Shown: positions 27,893-35,165 of the stretch, one piece after another | Numbering within the stretch: the first letter of the stretch is position 1 | How the letters are laid out: the number at the start of each line of letters is the position of its first letter | Assembly (NCBI RefSeq): GCF_028715765.1 | Contig: NZ_JAQURE010000005.1 | Location: 1 to 64,000 of the forward strand | DNA from: Rhodoferax sp. | GTDB lineage: Bacteria; Pseudomonadota; Gammaproteobacteria; Burkholderiales; Burkholderiaceae_C | Direction of reading: 5' to 3' | DNA length: 64,000 nucleotides | Notes under the pieces: generated by a model | What the model saw: only the letters and a program-made list of their open reading frames with translations | Told to the model about the DNA's origin: nothing | Databases searched by the model: none | Translations under genes and position numbers: made by a program

Positions 27893-29761
27893 TCAAGTTT
27901 TAAAGCGCAGAAACCACACCACCGTAGCCAACACGCCCAGCACCACCACAACGTAAGGCCATTGGGCTGGTTTTTCCGCGTAGGGGTCTACCATAGAGCG
28001 CTCGGCATTGGCAGGCAATTGCGCCAGCTGGGTCAAAGACCTGCCAAACGGGATGTTGATGCGCGCGCGGGCATTGATGGCCCAGCCATTGGCGTCCAAA
28101 ATGGGCCCGAGATTGCGGCTGCGCAATTTGAACCAGGCCAGCAGAACCGAAGGCCCAGAAATCAGCAGCATCAAACCCAGCAGCGCCAGTGGAATTTGCC
28201 ACCACAGCAACGCAAACAAGCCCCCCACCAACGAAGCCGCCATGGTGCCAATGGCACCCACAGCCAACCCAATGGCGGCAAAAATACCGGCAAATTTACC
28301 CACATCGAATGGCGCTGGTGAGGCTGCAGGCGTTTTGGCAGCCGTGCCAGCAGCTCCTTTTTTAGAAGCATCTAGCGCAGTGCTTACCAGCTTGTCATCG
28401 GCTTCTTTGGCCTTGCTGGCGGCCATTTTTTGAAACTGCGCCCCAACCATGCGCACCAAGTTTTTGTAGGGTGCCCAAAACGCCTGGCGCAGGCTGATGG
28501 GGTTGTCAATGATTTTGCTGATGGTGGCTTGCCAGTCACGCCCCTGGCGGTCGTAAAACACGCCGTTGCGCCCCACCATCAACTGGTCAGAGTCGCCGTC
28601 GGTGAAAGCCGCAGCCACGCTGAGTTTTTCAGCACCGCGCACGCAATCGCAATACACCAAGCACATGCGCGACAAACCGGCCATGGCGGCATGCTTGGCC
28701 GCATCATTGACAGCCACACACAGCTCGCACGAACGGCCATCCAGGTACAAAGTGCCGACCTGAAACGTGGCCTTGCCCTGGCGTGTGTAAAAGTCTTTGA
28801 ACGACGCAAAATTGTTGGCGAGCTGCTGCAAATCGCGCACAAAGCGCGCCAATTTTTCCAGGTCACGCAGACCATCGCCCTCTGCCAGGGGGTCGGGTTT
28901 GGCGGCCAGCCAGGCGGCGTAGGGAGCCAGCTTGTCGGTGATCGCTTGCCAGTCTGCGGCGTTGAGCGTGTTCACCTCACCCAACAGCGGCCGCACCACG
29001 GTGGCTTGCAAACTGGCCAAGCGCGCGCACCAGGCCGGGTTCACGCCCACAGTCAGTGGCAACACACCGGCGGCCGACACCTGCGCCAAAGGCATGTCAG
29101 CAATGGCTTGCGCGTTGGCCTGCAAAGCCGCAGGCGCCATGGCTTTCAAGGCGTCTTCAGACACATTGAGCGCTGCCACCGCACGCGCATCAAACGCGGC
29201 CAACTGGCAACGGGTAAAGAAGTCTTGCACCTTGGCATTGAGCTCGGTCACCAGCGCATGCGCTGCCGCGGTGGCGTCGCCCAGGGGCAGCGCATGTGCA
29301 CCCGCAGCTTCCCATGCGGCCAAAGCACGCGCTGCATGTCCGGCTTGGGCGGCACTGGTTTCATCCACTGTCAGCACATCCGTCTCGGTTTTACCCAACT
29401 CTGCCGCCAGCGCCAGCGCCGCAGTTTTGATGAGCTGGCCGGGGGCGTCATCGCTGCGAATCTGGCTGATGGGCACGCCACTGAGCGACTGCACCAGCAC
29501 CTCTGGCTGCAGCAAGCGCTCAAAAGCCCAGGCAATGGCAGCATTGAGCTCAGGCACGCGCACCTGGCCATCGTTGTCGCTGTCAATGAATTGCAGACTG
29601 CGCGCATCAAACTCAATGCCTTTGACAGGGCACGACAAAGCCACCCAAAGTTTTTGATCCAGCTGTGCCAGCGCTTGCAAATCTTGCGCGGTATCAATGC
29701 GAACCTGATCAAAACCACCGGCTCGAAAAAAACGCCAAGTGTGCGGAACTTCAGCCATCAA
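27893..29761 (-). CDS. EF-hand-containing membrane protein of unknown function
   Basis: I recognise this 622-residue protein only as a conserved hypothetical. Near the N-terminus it has one textbook calcium loop: D60-S-D62-N-D64-G-Q66-V-R-V-P-E71, with ligands at positions 1, 3, 5 and 12. A long Ala-rich helical middle follows, then a Cys-containing domain (CELCVAVNDAAKHAAM, MCLVYCDCVRG, GRNGVFYDRQGRDW) around residues 345-420. A Lys/Ala linker leads to at least two membrane helices (about 500-545) and a final C-terminal helix (about 600-618). A calcium-responsive membrane role is an inference. It is transcribed alone. Confidence 0.7.
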   Translation of the reverse strand: MMAEVPHTWRFFRAGGFDQVRIDTAQDLQALAQLDQKLWVALSCPVKGIEFDARSLQFIDSDNDGQVRVPELNAAIAWAFERLLQPEVLVQSLSGVPISQIRSDDAPGQLIKTAALALAAELGKTETDVLTVDETSAAQAGHAARALAAWEAAGAHALPLGDATAAAHALVTELNAKVQDFFTRCQLAAFDARAVAALNVSEDALKAMAPAALQANAQAIADMPLAQVSAAGVLPLTVGVNPAWCARLASLQATVVRPLLGEVNTLNAADWQAITDKLAPYAAWLAAKPDPLAEGDGLRDLEKLARFVRDLQQLANNFASFKDFYTRQGKATFQVGTLYLDGRSCELCVAVNDAAKHAAMAGLSRMCLVYCDCVRGAEKLSVAAAFTDGDSDQLMVGRNGVFYDRQGRDWQATISKIIDNPISLRQAFWAPYKNLVRMVGAQFQKMAASKAKEADDKLVSTALDASKKGAAGTAAKTPAASPAPFDVGKFAGIFAAIGLAVGAIGTMAASLVGGLFALLWWQIPLALLGLMLLISGPSVLLAWFKLRSRNLGPILDANGWAINARARINIPFGRSLTQLAQLPANAERSMVDPYAEKPAQWPYVVVVLGVLATVVWFLRFKT

Positions 29762-29862
29762 TCTCTCCTAAAAATAAAGCGATTGGATGTTAGCTGCTCG
29801 CGCCCCAACGCTTGGCTCAGGGTGATCAACGCCAACTGAAATAAACCATCAAACCGTGAAAT

Positions 29863-31095
29863 TCAATCCAGTCCGACGCCTCGACCAATCTCTGGCCAAC
29901 GCTTGTGCAAGCCCAGCCAGGCCAGCAGACCAATCATCAGCATGACCACCGAAGCGCCCGCCAACGCAACTGCAGAATGCATCACCACCGGCGCAATCAG
30001 CCCGGCCACCATGCCATTGGCACTTGAGCCAATGAACGCCTGCAGGCTCGACGCCATGCCACGCCGGTCAGGGTGCAAATCCAGCACCAGCAGCGTTACC
30101 ACTGGCACCATCATGGCCCAACCAAAAGCAAAAATAGCCACCGGAAGCATGGCCCAAGACACATGTGCCTTGAACACCAGGTTGGCTAGCACATTCACCA
30201 GCCCAATGCCCAGCATGATGGCAAAGCCATACTTGATTTGCTGCTTGGGTGCCAGCCGTCCCGCCATGCGCCCGCTGACCCAGGCTCCGCCCATGATGCC
30301 GCTGATGGTCAACACAAAAAACCAGAAAAACTGCGTGGGCAACAGCGCCAGGTGCTCACCCAAAAAAGCCGGGGCGGACAGCACATACAAAAACATGCCA
30401 TTAAAAGGCACGCCACTGGCCAGCGCCAGCAGCAAAAAGCGTGGGTCGCGCCCCAACTGCCAGTAACCTTGCAGCAAGTTGCTCAACTTCAGTGGCTGAC
30501 GCTGCGACACATGCAAAGTCTCCGGCAGCAACTTGAAATTGGCCACAAACAGCACCACCCCGACCGCCGTCAAAAACCAAAACACGCTGTGCCAACCCAA
30601 GTGTGCAAACAGCACACCGCCCACCATGGGCGCCACCGCTGGTGCCACGCCAAAGTAAATGGTGATCTGGCTCATGACCTTTTGCGCCTGCGCCGGGGCA
30701 AACATGTCCCGCACCACCGCGCGCGACACCACAATGCCCGCGCCTGTGGTCAAGCCCTGCAACGCCCTGAAAAACACCAGTTGACCAATGCTTTGCGACA
30801 GCGCGCAGCCCACCGACGCCAAGGTAAACGCGGCCAACCCCCACAACACCACGGGGCGGCGCCCGACACTGTCAGACAGCGCCCCATGAAACAGGCTCAT
30901 GAAGGCAAAACCAAACAGGTAGGCCGACAAGGTTTGCTGCATTTGCAGCGGCGTGGCCTGCAGCGACGTGGCAATGCCAGCAAACGCCGGAATATAGGTA
31001 TCAATGGAAAACGGGCCCAGCATGCCCAACGTGGCCAGCAGCACGGCCAGCGCCCAGCTTGGCGCGCGCCAGAGGTGGTGTGCGTCGGGGTTCAT
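29863..31095 (-). CDS. MFS multidrug efflux transporter, Bcr/CflA family
   Basis: The 410-residue inner-membrane protein has about twelve helices and the motifs of Bcr/CflA drug:H+ antiporters: GPFSIDTYIPAFAGIA at the start, LFHGALSDSVGRRPV (motif A, helix 2-3 loop) and FRALQGLTTGAGIVVSRAVVRD (helix 4-5). Members export bicyclomycin, chloramphenicol or sulfonamides; the substrate here is unknown. It begins 3 bases after the stop of the CopD-family gene, so both are one operon. Confidence 0.9.
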   Translation of the reverse strand: MNPDAHHLWRAPSWALAVLLATLGMLGPFSIDTYIPAFAGIATSLQATPLQMQQTLSAYLFGFAFMSLFHGALSDSVGRRPVVLWGLAAFTLASVGCALSQSIGQLVFFRALQGLTTGAGIVVSRAVVRDMFAPAQAQKVMSQITIYFGVAPAVAPMVGGVLFAHLGWHSVFWFLTAVGVVLFVANFKLLPETLHVSQRQPLKLSNLLQGYWQLGRDPRFLLLALASGVPFNGMFLYVLSAPAFLGEHLALLPTQFFWFFVLTISGIMGGAWVSGRMAGRLAPKQQIKYGFAIMLGIGLVNVLANLVFKAHVSWAMLPVAIFAFGWAMMVPVVTLLVLDLHPDRRGMASSLQAFIGSSANGMVAGLIAPVVMHSAVALAGASVVMLMIGLLAWLGLHKRWPEIGRGVGLD

Positions 31096-31098
31096 GGC

Positions 31099-31578
31099 TT
31101 AGCGCGGAATGCCCATCACCGTGACCAGCACAATCAGTCCGCCCAGCACCATGTTCACCCCCACCCACAGCCGGATCTGCCCCAGCGCTGCGGCACCGGC
31201 AGGCCAATCCACCGAAGTCACTGCGGTGCTCAGCCGCTTGTAAAGCGCAAACCGGATATGGCCAAAAATCAGCACCATCACCAGCCCCAGTGTGGCCATC
31301 ACCGTCCACTCCAGCGGCATGTGAAACTTGGCCTCTGACTGCGCCATCTGCCGGGCCGTGCTGACGATCATCCAGCTGCCTGTGACCAAAGTGAGCGTGG
31401 CCAGCACCAGCACGGCATTGAAAAACCGACCCAACACCGCGTGCATCAAGCGCACCCGTGCGCCAGGCTCCAGCACCGTCAGCGCGGGGCGCAAAAAGAA
31501 ATGAGCAAACACCATGCCGCCAATCCACACCAGGATAGACAACACATGCACGGTTTTCAACAAGGCATACAACATCAA
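31099..31578 (-). CDS. CopD-family integral membrane protein
   Basis: This 159-residue protein with four hydrophobic helices resembles the CopD family: N-terminal LLKTVHVLSILVWIGGMVFAHFFLRPA, central GRFFNAVLVLATLTLVTG, and conserved His residues (H10, H25) near helix ends that could bind heme or copper. Family members take part in copper uptake or resistance or are stand-alone proteins of unknown function. It is the first gene of a two-gene operon with the efflux transporter and is divergent from the c-heme protein. Confidence 0.8.
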   Translation of the reverse strand: MMLYALLKTVHVLSILVWIGGMVFAHFFLRPALTVLEPGARVRLMHAVLGRFFNAVLVLATLTLVTGSWMIVSTARQMAQSEAKFHMPLEWTVMATLGLVMVLIFGHIRFALYKRLSTAVTSVDWPAGAAALGQIRLWVGVNMVLGGLIVLVTVMGIPR

Positions 31579-31679
31579 AATTACTCCAAATGGCTAACCT
31601 CCGAGTTTGCCTGAACGCCACGCCCATCAGGCCGAAGGCGCGTATGCCCTTATGCAGTTCAGATATTCATGAAAAACCA

Positions 31680-31695
31680 TGTGACATCAGTCACA
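31680..31695 (+). promoter_or_regulatory. CRP-type binding palindrome
   Basis: TGTGACATCAGTCACA equals the CRP/Vfr consensus half-sites TGTGA-N6-TCACA with no mismatch. It lies 55 bases before the c-heme gene start codon and about 100 bases before the divergent CopD-family start, so it could control either. Binding by a CRP-like factor is inferred from sequence only. Confidence 0.65.
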
Positions 31696-31750
31696 GACGG
31701 TAGGGGCTGGCCTCCGTTCCAATATGCACTTTTTAAAATCAAAGGTTGTC

Positions 31751-32341
31751 ATGAATTCAAAGCTTTTCAAATGGGGTCAAACAGGTTGCGCCGTGCTCGG
31801 CATGGTGATGCTCATGAACGGCACAGTGCAGGCACAAGATGATGCGTTGTTGAATCAAGCACGCAATGTGGCAGGGGCAGTGCCGCCCAAGCTGCTGGAA
31901 ATGCTTAACACCCAAATCGCCAAAGATGGCCCGGCCTCTGCCGTGGCTGTGTGCAACGAAAAAGCCCCCCAAATGGCCAAAGCCGCCTCTGAAAAAACCG
32001 GCTGGGCCATTCGCCGTGTGAGCCTGAAAAACCGCAACCCCAAAGCTGTGCCCGATGCTTGGGAGTTGTCAGCCTTACAAGACTTTGACCAACGTGCCGC
32101 CGCAGGTGAAAAACCTGCCACCTTAGAAAAATTTGGTGTAGTGGAAGCCAACGGCGTCAAAGAATACCGCTACATGAAAGCCCTGCCAGTGCAACAGGTG
32201 TGCACCGCTTGCCATGGGGTCACTGAAAAAATCAGCCCTGAAGTGGCTCAACAACTCCACACCCTATACCCGGCAGACAAAGCCACCGGCTACACAGTGG
32301 GTCAGATCCGCGGTGCCATCACCATCCGCAAAGCACTTTGA
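31751..32341 (+). CDS. Periplasmic c-type heme protein (DUF3365/Tll0287-like)
   Basis: The 196-residue protein has a signal peptide ending near VQAQ and a single c-type heme motif, C151-T-A-C154-H155. The domain matches the Tll0287-like heme family (DUF3365), seen in stretches such as VCNEKAPQMAKAASEKTGW, VSLKNRNPKAVPDAWE and YPADKATGYTVGQIRGAI. Such proteins may sense redox state or gases, or carry electrons. ATG at 31751 with an upstream AAAGG is preferred over 31724. A rhodanese gene follows in the same direction. Confidence 0.88.
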   Translation: MNSKLFKWGQTGCAVLGMVMLMNGTVQAQDDALLNQARNVAGAVPPKLLEMLNTQIAKDGPASAVAVCNEKAPQMAKAASEKTGWAIRRVSLKNRNPKAVPDAWELSALQDFDQRAAAGEKPATLEKFGVVEANGVKEYRYMKALPVQQVCTACHGVTEKISPEVAQQLHTLYPADKATGYTVGQIRGAITIRKAL

Positions 32342-32357
32342 TTTTTTAAGTCAAATT

Positions 32358-32397
32358 GGCCTCTAGCCCTTGATACGCTTGCACAAGCAGCTATTGA
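32358..32397 (-). repeat. Short palindromic repeat copy
   Basis: Read on the minus strand it contains ATAGCTGCTTGTGCAAGCG then TATCAAGGGCTAGAGGCC, close to the family consensus. It lies between the c-heme gene and the rhodanese gene. Confidence 0.65.
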
Positions 32398-32429
32398 ATT
32401 ATTTAATCATTGAAACGGAAACAGCTGAT

Positions 32430-32810
32430 ATGAAAACTGCTCACGATCTGGTATGGGCGGCCAAAGACCGCATCACCGAAGTTGCTTTGGCAGAGGTGGA
32501 TGCAGCCATCCGCGCCGCTGATGTGTTGGTGGATGTGCGCGAGGCCGACGAATTTGCCGCGGGTCATTTACCGGGCGCTGTGCACATTTCACGTGGCATG
32601 CTGGAGTTCAAATTCACCGCCAACCCCAGCCTGCAAGCGCGTGACCTGAACGTGCTGCTGTATTGCAAAACCAGCGGTCGTGCAGCGCTGGCCGCCGCTG
32701 CCTTGCATGACATGGGTTACTTGAATGTGAAATCCATTGCCGGTGGCTTTGACGCCTGGGTCGCAGCGGGCAAACCCGTAGCCACGCCCGAAGTGCCATC
32801 GTTTGAGTAG
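32430..32810 (+). CDS. Single-domain rhodanese-like protein
   Basis: The 126-residue protein is one rhodanese domain: VLVDVREADEFAAGHLPGAVHISRGMLEF and the active-site loop C79-K-T-S-G-R84, ending with MGYLNVKSIAGGFDAWVAAGKP. Rhodaneses transfer sulfane sulfur to thiol acceptors such as cyanide or thioredoxin. The six-residue loop fits a sulfurtransferase. I begin it at ATG 32430; an upstream in-frame ATG (32370) falls in repeat sequence. No signal peptide is seen, so it is cytoplasmic. It may be co-transcribed with the c-heme gene. Confidence 0.9.
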   Translation: MKTAHDLVWAAKDRITEVALAEVDAAIRAADVLVDVREADEFAAGHLPGAVHISRGMLEFKFTANPSLQARDLNVLLYCKTSGRAALAAAALHDMGYLNVKSIAGGFDAWVAAGKPVATPEVPSFE

Positions 32811-32827
32811 GCCACCAGGCCGCAATC

Positions 32828-32849
32828 CCACCTCATTGCCGTGAGGTGG
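32828..32849. terminator. Hairpin between convergent genes
   Basis: CCACCTCA, loop TTGCCG, TGAGGTGG is a perfect 8-bp stem 17 bases after the rhodanese stop. Only a weak T-rich tail (TTGTTGT) follows, so it is a possible terminator rather than a certain one. Confidence 0.5.
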
Positions 32850-32891
32850 CTTGTTGTCCCAAAACCAACGAAGACATTCTGAACAGCGTCC

Positions 32892-33857
32892 TTAATTCAA
32901 GGGTGTCAGCGCCTCGCCATGCAGCAGGAAGCCCACCAGGTTATCGGCGGCCAGTTGTGCCATGGCCATGCGCGTAGGCCGCGTGGCGCTGGCAATGTGC
33001 GGGGTCAACACCACGTTGGGCACGCTCAGCAACGCCGGGTGAACCGCAGGCTCACCCTCGTACACGTCCAACCCGGCGGCGGCGATCACCCGGTTCTTGA
33101 GCGCCTGCGCCAGCGCCGCGTCGTCCACAATGCCACCCCGCGCAAGGTTCACCAGCGTGGCGGTAGGCTTCATCTGCGCCAGCTCAGGCGCGCCAATGGT
33201 GTGGTGCGCCTCGGGCGAATAGGGCAGCACCAAAATCAGATGGTCAGCCTGCTTTAACAAATCGGCCTTACTGACATAGGTGGCGCCGCAGGCAGACTCT
33301 GCAGCCGCGTCCAGCCGTGAGCGGTTGTGGTAGATGACCTTCATGCCAAAGCCATGCGCGCCGCGCTTTGCAATACCCTGGCCAATGCGGCCCATGCCCA
33401 GAATGCCCAGCGTGCTGCCGTGCACATCAGAGCCAGCAAACATGTCATAGCGCCAGCGCTGCCACAGCCCAGCACGCAGAAAATGCTCGCTCTCAGCCAT
33501 GCGCCTGGCAGTGGCCATGAGCAGCGCAAAACCAAAGTCGGCCGTGGTCTCGGTCAACACGTCGGGGGTGTTGGTGGCCTTGACGCCGGCTGCAGTCATG
33601 GCGGGCAGGTCAAAGTTGTTGTAGCCCACTGCCATGTTGGCGCAGATTTTCAGCTCTGGGCAAGCCACCAGCAACGCGGCATCAATGCGCTGGCTACCGG
33701 TAGTGAAAGCTCCTTGCTTGCCTTGCAACTGGGCAATCAACTCGGCGGGTGTCCACGCCACGTCCTCCTGGTTAGAGGTGACTTCAAAATGCTGCTGTAG
33801 CTGAGTCAACACTTCAGGGAAAACAGCGCACGCGACCAAAATGGCAGGTTTTTTCAT
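32892..33857 (-). CDS. D-2-hydroxyacid dehydrogenase (glyoxylate/hydroxypyruvate reductase-like)
   Basis: The 321-residue NAD(P)-dependent oxidoreductase has the nucleotide-binding motif ILGMGRIGQGIAKRG, the substrate-binding VNLARGGIVDD and the catalytic PHIASATRPTRMAMA (His). It most resembles GhrB-type glyoxylate/hydroxypyruvate reductases, consistent with glyoxylate metabolism elsewhere in the window (glcB), but substrate preference cannot be read. ATG 33857 overlaps the stop of the upstream HEPN gene by 4 nt (ATGA), so its translation is probably coupled to that toxin-antitoxin pair. Confidence 0.88.
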   Translation of the reverse strand: MKKPAILVACAVFPEVLTQLQQHFEVTSNQEDVAWTPAELIAQLQGKQGAFTTGSQRIDAALLVACPELKICANMAVGYNNFDLPAMTAAGVKATNTPDVLTETTADFGFALLMATARRMAESEHFLRAGLWQRWRYDMFAGSDVHGSTLGILGMGRIGQGIAKRGAHGFGMKVIYHNRSRLDAAAESACGATYVSKADLLKQADHLILVLPYSPEAHHTIGAPELAQMKPTATLVNLARGGIVDDAALAQALKNRVIAAAGLDVYEGEPAVHPALLSVPNVVLTPHIASATRPTRMAMAQLAADNLVGFLLHGEALTPLN

Positions 33858-34273
33858 ATTAAGGTTTGCACGTCGGTAATCAGGCATTGGACTAAAGCGC
33901 ACATCTCGGCCACGGTGGTTTCTTCAATGTCGAGGTAGCCTTCGTACTCAGCCAGGTTCCGTTTTTGGTGCGCGGTGTCCAACACCCGCCAGCGATTGGC
34001 TGGCCAGCCCAAGGTGTGTGTCAGACACTGAAAAACGGTGTAGCGATTTTCGCTGCGGTAGCCGTGCCAGCGTAATGCCGCCAAGGCTGCAGCGTGGGCT
34101 GCGTTGTAGGCACTGGTAAAGCGGCCTTCCAGCGACAGCTTATTCAGTTTGGCATCGCTCAGTCGGGTCTGCGCCATGGCGAGCATGCGGGTGACTTCCC
34201 TATCGTTGCGCGGCTCGGCTTTGAGTTGGCCGATGCGCACCAGGTTGTCCAGCTCAGGCAGACTCATGGGCAT
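33854..34273 (-). CDS. HEPN-domain protein, probable toxin of a MNT-HEPN pair
   Basis: The 139-residue all-helical protein fits HEPN domains paired with nucleotidyltransferases. Helical stretches LTSAYNAAHAAALAALRW (residues about 52-69) and the motif R105-N-L-A-E-Y110-E-G-Y113 occupy the place of the RX4-6H ribonuclease motif. In this copy the usual His is Tyr, as in a subset of the family, so nuclease activity is uncertain. It overlaps the upstream nucleotidyltransferase gene by 20 nt and the downstream dehydrogenase by 4 nt. In such pairs the HEPN protein is an RNase toxin silenced by AMP transfer. Confidence 0.75.
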   Translation of the reverse strand: MPMSLPELDNLVRIGQLKAEPRNDREVTRMLAMAQTRLSDAKLNKLSLEGRFTSAYNAAHAAALAALRWHGYRSENRYTVFQCLTHTLGWPANRWRVLDTAHQKRNLAEYEGYLDIEETTVAEMCALVQCLITDVQTLI

Positions 34274-34835
34274 CCCCTATCAGTGGCAGTGTGGGCTGTG
34301 ACAACACCCGGTTAACAAACGAGTCTGGCTCGGCGCGGCGACGCGCAAACTCTTGGGGTGAATAGCAACTTGGGTTGATTTTTCGACCCAATTGAGCCTC
34401 AGCGGGCTCTAGGGCAGTCAAGACCTGGCTGAGCAGCAAGTCGCACCCCACCAGCATCACGTCAATATCGCTACGGGCAGTATCGGTTTGTTTGGCTACC
34501 GAACCATAAACCCAGGCCGACTGCAGATCAGGCTGCAAGGGCTGCAAGGCATCTCGCAACACTGGCACCGTGCCCAGCGTTTTACGGGTCAAAGCGACGA
34601 GTTCAGCGTACACGGGAGAATGTGGGTTAGCTTGAAAGCGGCGCAGGTTGCCCACAGCTTTCGCATCGACCAGGCCTGCTGCAGCCAAGCGGTTGAGCTC
34701 CCGCTGAAGCGAGGCACTGCCTAGGCCAGAAAGGCGACGTAGCTCATTGAGGTGATAGGCTCGGTCAGGTTGACCAAACAGCCACACAAAGAGTCGTGAT
34801 TGGCTATCGGTAAAAAGTGCAGAACTTATGCCCAT
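34254..34835 (-). CDS. HTH-nucleotidyltransferase (MNT-type antitoxin)
   Basis: The 193-residue protein joins an N-terminal winged-helix-like domain (LFVWLFGQPDRAYHLNELRRLSGLG, LQRELNRLAAAGLV) to a minimal nucleotidyltransferase domain with the signature G111-S112 ... D123-I-D125 (VYGSVAKQTDTARSDIDVML). Known MNT partners adenylylate a HEPN toxin; the HTH suggests autoregulation as well. The start is uncertain: ATG 34835 fits the HTH, while the in-frame ATG at 34937 adds a 34-residue hydrophobic, A/T-rich leader that looks like promoter DNA (TATTATGCTAATATT). Confidence 0.8.
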   Translation of the reverse strand: MGISSALFTDSQSRLFVWLFGQPDRAYHLNELRRLSGLGSASLQRELNRLAAAGLVDAKAVGNLRRFQANPHSPVYAELVALTRKTLGTVPVLRDALQPLQPDLQSAWVYGSVAKQTDTARSDIDVMLVGCDLLLSQVLTALEPAEAQLGRKINPSCYSPQEFARRRAEPDSFVNRVLSQPTLPLIGDAHESA

Positions 34836-34997
34836 GCCAAATATTAGCATAATAAAGCTATTTTTTAGCACAATTTCCATCGGTGTCTTGCGTGACATCG
34901 CCACCGGGGTCAAAGAAATCAGGCGGTTCTGAGACAAAACGGCTCTGAGACGGATTTTTAGTCTTTTCGGTGAATTCCATAGTCAGCAGCTCAAAGC

Positions 34998-35024
34998 AAA
35001 AACCCCGCACGAGGCGGGGTTTTT
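34998..35024 (-). terminator. Rho-independent terminator after tRNA-Ser
   Basis: A perfect 11-bp stem (AAAAACCCCGC / GCGGGGTTTTT) with loop ACGAG lies 6 bases past the tRNA 3' end on the minus strand. Confidence 0.92.
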
Positions 35025-35030
35025 GACAAC

Positions 35031-35123
35031 TGGCGGAAACGGAGGGATTCGAACCCTCGATGAGGCTCTACACCCCATACTCCCTTAGCAGGGGAGCACC
35101 TTCGGCCACTCGGTCACGTTTCC
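35031..35123 (-). tRNA. tRNA-Ser (anticodon GCU)
   Basis: On the minus strand the 93-nt sequence begins GGAAACGTGACCGAGTGGC and ends CGTTTCC-G-CCA. The acceptor stem GGAAACG/CGTTTCC pairs fully, the anticodon loop reads CTGCTAA (anticodon GCT), a long variable arm typical of serine tRNAs follows, and GGTTCGAATCC marks the T arm. CCA is encoded. It decodes AGC and AGU. Confidence 0.97.
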
Positions 35124-35165
35124 TGAAAATCAGAGTCGCGATTATGTCACGACTTGTCGGTGTTT

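Noticed and set aside
28430-29839. Long antisense open frame (469 codons) opposite the EF-hand protein gene
   Set aside because: It mirrors the coding strand, has no recognisable domain and runs past the start of the real gene.
30238-31338. Antisense open frame of 366 codons opposite the efflux transporter
   Set aside because: It is extremely rich in Gln, His and Arg, the usual result of reading a membrane-protein gene backwards.
34998-35123. tRNA-Ser as the attachment site of an integrated element
   Set aside because: No integrase, no direct repeat of the tRNA end and no mobile-element cargo are seen nearby. The MNT-HEPN pair alone is not enough.
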